Positions 18,601 through 23,185 of a stretch of DNA of 23,185 bases are shown in pieces. Within the stretch, counting starts at the first letter, position 1, and each line of letters opens with the position of its first letter. The translations under genes were made by a program, and so were the position numbers. The notes under the pieces were generated by a model, which was not told where the DNA came from, searched no databases, and saw only the letters and a program-made list of their open reading frames with translations. Source of the stretch: Chara braunii (Eukaryota > Streptophyta > Charophyceae > Charales > Characeae); assembly GCA_003427395.1 (NCBI GenBank), contig BFEA01000115.1, positions 1,073,473 through 1,096,657 of the forward strand, given 5' to 3'.

Positions 18601-18828
18601 GAGCGTTTGAAGGCATTATGAAGCTACGGTAATTATTTTCTTTCTTTTTTTTTCTTTTTTTTTCTTTTCTTTTCTTCCTTTTTTTTTCTTTTTTTAATTT
18701 TTTTTGAAATGCTTAAAATATTTGAAGGCAACTATTCAGTTCCAAGCACTTTATCAAATGCAGGGGTAGTAGGGCATCCTCTGACACCGTCAGACGTTTT
18801 TTGAGGAGGGGGAAGAAAATGAACAACT
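18601..18828. repeat. T-rich tract and unassigned flank
   Basis: 18633-18706 is T with C interruptions (CTTT/CTTTT). The rest, to 18828, shows no gene. Confidence 0.7.
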
Positions 18829-18866
18829 TAGGGGCCTGGCTCCACTACTCTTTAAATGTGCAAAAC
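18829..18866 (+). repeat. Terminal-repeat-like segment matching the end of the 19142-19780 element
   Basis: TAGGGGCCTGGCTCCACTAC and the following TCT, ATG and CAAAA match the reverse complement of 19743-19780 (TAGGGCGGCGCTCCACTACT and onward). It may be the true left terminus of that element, split by later insertions, or the end of another copy. Confidence 0.5.
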
Positions 18867-19103
18867 GGATCCAGCGGCCTAGCTCAGTTGGTAAGGCACG
18901 CAAGTGGCATTAAGGAGGTCTTGGGTTCAATCCCCATTGGCCTCATGTACCTTCCTGGGCATGCTTGGCGCCCGCCACCTATCGAGGGATACTCAGGGAG
19001 GCACAACGACTGGCCACGCAGATGATGCTCGGTCCCTCTGTTACCGGCTGTCCCCTGGTCTAAGCCCCCCAGTGGGGGATCCCTGAAGGCTATCAGGCCA
19101 CCC
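18867..19103 (+). mobile_element. tRNA-derived SINE-like sequence
   Basis: Pol III box A-like TAGCTCAGTTGGTAAGGC (18880-18897) and box B GGTTCAATCCC (18924-18934) lie 44 nt apart, the spacing of a tRNA gene with box A at position 8 and box B at 52. The acceptor ends and anticodon stem do not pair properly, so it is not a functional tRNA. An unrelated body of about 160 bp follows, as in SINEs. The 3' end is hidden by the sequencing adapter at 19104. Confidence 0.65.
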
Positions 19104-19141
19104 CTGTCTCTTATACACATCTAGATGTGTATAAGAGACAG
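19104..19141. other. Nextera mate-pair junction adapter (assembly artefact)
   Basis: The 38 bases are the 19-bp Tn5 mosaic end CTGTCTCTTATACACATCT followed by its exact reverse complement. This is the circularisation junction of Illumina Nextera mate-pair libraries. It is not genomic sequence. The bases on either side may not be neighbours in the genome. Confidence 0.97.
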
Positions 19142-19780
19142 CTCTGGGCTTCTGCTCCGCTAGTACCGACACCCACAAAAGACACAAAATATGGCGTTGT
19201 ATCTTTCCATGTTCTAGTGGAAGATTCATTCTCACTTTGCACATCTAGTGAGCATCTAGTGAGGGTCTCGCTCCACTACTGTCCACTGTACAAAAACGGA
19301 CAGTCGTACTTTGCTCCACTTACTGTCCACTGTACATGTGCAAAATGGCTTGGACAGTTTTTAGAAACCCCGTCGAAAATCTACTGTCTGTGAATGTACA
19401 GCTCCCAGCCTGCAAAATTCGTTACGTGGAAAGTCCTTCAAGGGACTCACCCTGAGGACCCGAATTTGGACAGTGCACCTGGAGTTTGGGCGGACAAAAC
19501 CCTATGGACGTCCTGCCTTGTAGTGCCATCACTGTGTCTGGTAGTGAAGCCACGAATTTGAGAGGTGGACAGCGGACAGCAAGTGGAGCGATGTCGCATT
19601 TTCCACTGACAGTGTCCACTGTACAATATTTCGCTCTGACAACTGTCCACCAACTGTCCGAAAAATTGTACAGTGGACAGTAGTGGAGCGAGACCCTGAA
19701 TCTTCCGCTAGAACATGAAAAGATAGACCGGCAATATTTTTGTCTTTTGTGCATGTCGAGAGTAGTGGAGCGCCGCCCTA
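19142..19780. mobile_element. Non-autonomous inverted-repeat element
   Basis: The left arm (19142 to about 19295) and right arm (about 19665-19780) are long imperfect inverted repeats: GCTCCGCTAGTA, CACAAAAGACA, ATGTTCTAGTGGAAGATTCA, and GGGTCTCGCTCCACTACTGT then CCACTGTACAA. The left arm has about 34 extra bp (19229-19262), including a doubled GCATCTAGTGA. CTGTCCACTGTACA-type motifs recur at 19279, 19323, 19612 and 19665. No protein is encoded. Its outer left end is cut by the adapter. Confidence 0.65.
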
Positions 19781-19870
19781 GGGGTGGACCCCATGGCCTC
19801 CTCCAAACCCAAATCGTAGGCCCCGGCGATAAGAGATAGAAGAGCGGACCCCAGTGCCGCACGAATTTCC

Positions 19871-20166
19871 GGCAGGCCTGCCGTTGCTGGTTACCCCATA
19901 TTAGGGAAAACTTTCCCTATACGGAAACTTCACATCCCCTTGTCCTGGTGCCCGTCCAATCCCTGGCTCTCCGTTCCACATGCTATGAGCAAACCGAGGG
20001 GGGTGCCCCCCATCCTTCCCCCTCAGGATGACCAAACTGCAAGGAACGGGCAAAACTAAACTGAGTGGAAATACGTGCCACGTCATTTGTCAGCATTTCC
20101 CGAAGCTTTTTCTGCGAAGCAGTGGGATCTCACAAATCGTCTTCCAGAGCTTTGCCACAAAGCAGT
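19871..20166 (-). repeat. Dispersed repeat, copy B
   Basis: This is the reverse-complement partner of 8229-8505. AAGCTTTTTCTGCGAAGCAG and CAGAGCTTTGCCACAAAGCA at its right end also resemble each other, so this end holds a short internal repeat. Confidence 0.75.
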
Positions 20167-20224
20167 GGGGACCACCTAAAAGTCCTCTTGTCTTCTTATC
20201 AACCATAGGGGCTCGTTCCACACT

Positions 20225-20333
20225 CCTCGGGGCATCCTCAGGCCCCGAGGACGATTCCTTGGAGTTGCCCGAGGAAATTCCCGCCTTCGTTCCACTCATC
20301 CTCGGAAATGTTCCCCGAGGACGATTCCTCGGG
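20225..20333. repeat. Cluster of CCTCGG/CCGAGG palindromes
   Basis: CCTCGGGGC pairs with GCCCCGAGG (20225-20250), and CCCGAGG pairs with CCTCGGG (20314-20333). CCCCGAGGACGATTCC is repeated at 20243 and 20313, 70 bp apart. CGTTCCAC plus a nearby CTCGG also recurs. It may be a subterminal region of a transposon, perhaps of the Harbinger that follows. Confidence 0.5.
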
Positions 20334-20823
20334 CGCTCCCGTGGCCAATTAGATATTTCGATACGCGGACGCGGGGGGGGGGGGGCGAGGTTGGTCCATC
20401 GAGTTGTGTCCGTGGCGTCGTCCTCGGTCCAGGAGTTGTGGGCGGCGCGAATTCGAAAGAACACGGCAGGAAAAAAAAAAAGGCTACGAAAACGGCGCGC
20501 AGTCCCGGATTCGAGTTTCGAAATTCGAATTCCCGTAAGCGAATGATGGCGGCGTGGGTGTCCCTTACGGCTGACGGCAGCAACGTTCGTCGGTGGGACC
20601 GCTTGGGTACGGGGAGGCGGCTGCGCGGCTTCTGCTGGCACGCCGAACGTCCATGAATACGTCTGAAGCAGCACGGCCGCCGTCACACGATCGCCAACGT
20701 TGTCTACTACGCTATCCGCACCTCCGACGTCGACGTGCACGCCGTACAGTCGGGTTGTGACAACGCAGCATCGCTGTTGTTCTCACCGAAGTCGAGCCTT
20801 TCTTCACTTGGCGACGACGTGCG
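20334..20823. other. GC-rich upstream region of the Harbinger gene
   Basis: It holds a 13-base G run (20373-20385) and a short A run (20470-20480). Frames on both strands, including a 217-codon one on the - strand, are proline/arginine-rich and show no domain. Confidence 0.4.
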
Positions 20824-22031
20824 ATGGACGTGGACGGGGATGTGGTTCATGACACACTCAGCAAGGCGGAGAGGGCGGCTGTGGCAGCGGCCATGAACAT
20901 GATACTCATCAGGTGTCAATTGCAGAGGACCGAGGGGAGGATGAGAGCAGCCATTCGCGCACGCCGGAAGAAGATGCTGCAGTCCATGCATGTGGACGAA
21001 GAGGGCATTGTTGCCATTTGTGACGCCGTCCTTCAAGTGTGCTACGACATGGGGTGTGGAGCATTTCCCAGAGCGACGCCCAAGTGGTGGATGAAGCGTC
21101 GAACAGAGGGGGTGTGGGAGGATCTGCGGCAATGCGACGACCCGACGGAAGACTACTTCAAGGAGAAGCTGCGCATGTCACCACGGGTGTTCCGGGAGAT
21201 AGCGGAAGCTTTGTCTCCCTTCCTTCAACGGCGTGTCACTTTCTATAGGGAGCCCCTCCAGCCTGACCTCATTGTAGTGTCCGCTTTGTACAGATGGGCG
21301 TTGGGGGAAACATACGAGAGCGGGACATGCAGCTTCGACTTGGCAGAAAGTCTAGGTTGGTGGCTGTGCGGGATGTAACTTCGGCGTTGCTGAGTGCGTA
21401 CCGCGACAAGATATCGTGGCCAACGGGGCTGCAAAAGGCGATCGTCTTGCACGCTTTCGCTGACAAGGGTTTCCCCAACTGCCATGGCTGCATCGATTGT
21501 ACCCACATCTACATCGACAAGCCAGGCAATTGCCCCGGAGAGGACTACTACGACAGAAAACGTTTTTTCTCCGTCCAGGCTCAGGTGGTCGTCGATCTGA
21601 ACTTGCGCGTGCTGGATATGTTCGTCGGATATCCGGGGAGTTGCCACGACGTGAGGATCGTCCACCTATCCAGTTTGCGGGCGCGCGCGGAGGCAGGGGA
21701 ACTTTTCAGTGGGCCACCCGTCATGCTGCCTTTGGGTGTGCGGACGAACGGGTATCTACCGGGCAACAACGGTTACCCCCCCTCGGAATGGGTAGTCGTC
21801 CCCTACGGCGGCGTATTGCAGCACCCGTCGGAAATGCGGTTCGACAACAAGCAGAAGACGGCAAGGGGAGCAGTCGAGAGGGCTTTTGGCAGATTGAAGG
21901 GTATGTGGCGGTTGTTCCTTCGCTCCCACAAGACGAACATGGAGACCTTGCCGCAACGATTCGTCGTCGTCTGCATTCTGCACAATATACTCATCGACGC
22001 GGGCATCCCGTTCGACGACAATCTGCTGTGA
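20824..22031 (+). pseudogene. Harbinger (PIF) family DDE transposase with one frameshift
   Basis: About 402 residues are split over two frames: 20824 to about 21355, then to the stop at 22029-22031. The N-terminal part carries the ALYRWALGETYESGT region that precedes the catalytic core in PIF/Harbinger transposases. The core has the first Asp in GCIDCTHIYI (near 21500), the second in GYPGSCHDVRI (near 21650), and the Glu in GAVERAFGRLKGMWRLF (near 21880), matching DDE_Tnp_4. The frame change near TCTAGGTTGG (21351-21360) fits loss of one base. PIF/Harbinger elements usually pair this gene with a Myb/SANT-like ORF; none is found here. Terminal inverted repeats could not be paired. Confidence 0.85.
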
Positions 22032-22204
22032 GAGGTCGGGCCGGACGCTGTTCGTCGCAGGGTGGACCTTGGGATGCACCGCCCGCTGAGGCAGATGTGT
22101 ATGGAGTCGTCGACGGAGGATGCGCTAATCCTGCGAGATGCACTGGCGGAGCGAATGGGTACGCAGTGAAGACGGTCAGTCTTTGGGAGCAGGCGGTATG
22201 CAGC

Positions 22205-22213
<9 letters not shown>

Positions 22214-22276
<63 letters not shown>
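22214..22276. repeat. (GA)n microsatellite
   Basis: About 63 bp of uninterrupted AG repeat lie 180 bp after the transposase stop. The stretch 22277-22548 has no recognised gene. Confidence 0.95.
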
Positions 22277-22278
<2 letters not shown>

Positions 22279-22548
22279 CGACTGCTGGCTGTGTTGGTGG
22301 CCGTTGGCGTGCATACGGCGGCTAGTCTGGCGCACTTTAGTTATGTGTACTTTCGCATTGCGCCGCACTCAGGAGGTTATCGCTGGGTGGGGTTGATGGC
22401 GATGGCACAGTCCATCGCCTCGTCGGCGGGGGTTTCGTTATGCGTGTAAGGTTGTATGTCTTTGCGACGATTTGTAGTGTGGTGCCACCGTGAGTGACGG
22501 GTGATAGTGACGGAGTCCATTTCCGTGGGTGTGTGCTCTTTTCTAGGC

Positions 22549-22684
22549 TGGTCGGGATCAAAGTTGCCTTGAAGGTCTGTTTAATCGTAACTGTAACGTG
22601 TTGTGTTATTGCCAGGTGGTCGGGATCAAAGTTGCCTTGAAGGTCTGTTTAATCGTAACTGTAACGTGTTGTGTTATTGCCAGG
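22549..22684. repeat. Perfect 68-bp tandem duplication
   Basis: Units 22549-22616 and 22617-22684, starting TGGTCGGGATCAAAG and ending TTATTGCCAGG, appear identical. The identity implies a very recent duplication or an assembly overlap error. Confidence 0.9.
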
Positions 22685-22978
22685 AGTGACAGCATTCACA
22701 CAACATATCTTGTCATCTTTTTTTTGAAGTCCTGGAGGTTGTTCTCCGTGTTCCTGACGAATGACAAGTACTTTGTTAAAGAGAGAGACGTTGTGTGTGT
22801 GTGGGTTTTCTTGCCTTCATCTGTGCGCGCCTTTGGAATGGCTTGTATGAAAATCCGTGAATCTGTGATAAAGCATCTGTTGAATCATACATCCGTCACC
22901 ACTTTCCATGTCAGTATTGCCTTGACAATCGTGAATGCAAATGAAAATGAAACGCAAAGGAGTCGACATGAAGCTGTA
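22685..22978. other. No recognisable gene
   Basis: A weak + frame (22598-22999) has no domain and no signal beyond scattered hydrophobic residues. Confidence 0.4.
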
Positions 22979-23113
22979 GACATCATCAGTAACGAATGAC
23001 ACACGAAACGACAACAACGTTCAGACATCATGAATAGCAATGAGCACAAGAAGCGACAACGACGTGTGGACGTCATCAATACCAATGACAGGTGTCACAT
23101 GTTCGTTGTTACA
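22979..23113. repeat. 45-bp minisatellite, about three units
   Basis: Units beginning GACATCATCAGTAACGAATG, GACATCATGAATAGCAATGA and GACGTCATCAATACCAATGA start at 22979, 23024 and 23069, exactly 45 bp apart, each followed in the first two by an AAACGACAACAACG-like half. The period is a multiple of 3 but no convincing protein is encoded. Confidence 0.8.
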
Positions 23114-23140
23114 GATGCAAACATCGGTTTCTGAAGAACC

Positions 23141-23158
23141 AAAAAAAAAAAAAAAAAA
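23141..23158 (+). repeat. Poly-A tract
   Basis: Eighteen A lie near the window end. It could be a retroposon tail, but no body is recognised. Confidence 0.8.
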
Positions 23159-23185
23159 CTTGACAAAAGCACACGATAATTACAC

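Noticed and set aside
18430-18621. Arg/Lys-rich ORF over the GAA tract
   Set aside because: Microsatellite translation, not a gene.
18873-18945. Functional tRNA gene
   Set aside because: Boxes A and B are good, but the acceptor and anticodon stems do not pair, so it is SINE-like.
20090-20740. 216-codon - strand ORF upstream of the Harbinger gene
   Set aside because: Pro/Arg/Ser-rich shadow of GC-rich sequence that also crosses the dispersed repeat; no recognisable motif.
21497-22396. 299-codon + ORF overlapping the transposase
   Set aside because: Alternative-frame shadow of the transposase that ends in translated (GA)n; it has no domain of its own.
22979-23113. CRISPR-like direct repeats
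   Set aside because: The 45-bp units are contiguous and diverged with no constant repeat and variable spacer, in a eukaryotic context.

Overview
The window reads as nuclear DNA from a eukaryote. It is dominated by transposable elements and simple repeats, with no operons and no ribosome binding sites. Plant-type transposon families, long CT, GA, GAA, poly-A, poly-T and poly-G tracts, and a permuted Penelope-like retroelement otherwise known from green algae and a few other lineages point to a streptophyte or green alga. A repeat-rich charophyte such as Chara would fit, but that placement is inference. The assembly is short-read derived: an untrimmed Nextera mate-pair junction lies at 19104-19141 and a single N at 12243.

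The main content is two related but divergent retroelements. Each encodes a CCHC zinc knuckle plus SAP-like ORF1 and an ORF2 with an N-terminal GIY-YIG endonuclease joined to a Penelope/telomerase-type reverse transcriptase. Copy 1 is on the + strand (1793-7428) and copy 2 on the - strand (17752-12414). Each is preceded by a 5'-truncated partial copy in the same orientation (1181-1792 and 18481-17753), which gives the pseudo-LTR arrangement typical of Penelope-like elements. In both, the truncated copy starts at the same place in the element, just after a conserved 23-nt hairpin, and abuts a microsatellite ((CT)n or (TTC)n) that resembles the short pyrimidine motif following that hairpin inside the element. 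Both copies are dead, carrying in-frame stops and, in copy 2, a frameshifting 109-bp duplication. The two ORF2s are nevertheless both exactly 2844 nt.

Layout: 1-230 TCAA-type repeat. 244-528 a candidate secreted cysteine-rich (knottin-like) peptide gene on the - strand. 1111-1180 (CT)n. 1181-7428 retroelement copy 1 with its upstream partial. 7429-9700 short repeats, including a MITE with 10-11 bp target duplications (9053-9427) and a 123-bp foldback element (9480-9602). 9952-12180 a 5'-truncated LINE with a zf-RVT-like zinc domain. 12218-12411 T and A tracts. 12414-18600 retroelement copy 2 with its upstream partial and (GAA)n. 18829-19780 a tRNA-like SINE, the sequencing adapter and an inverted-repeat element. 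19871-20166 a dispersed repeat inverted relative to 8229-8505. 20824-22031 a frameshifted Harbinger transposase. 22214-23158 (GA)n, a perfect 68-bp duplication, a 45-bp minisatellite and poly-A.

No housekeeping gene was recognised. The only non-transposon gene candidate is the small cysteine-rich ORF. All calls come from reading the sequence; no database search was run.
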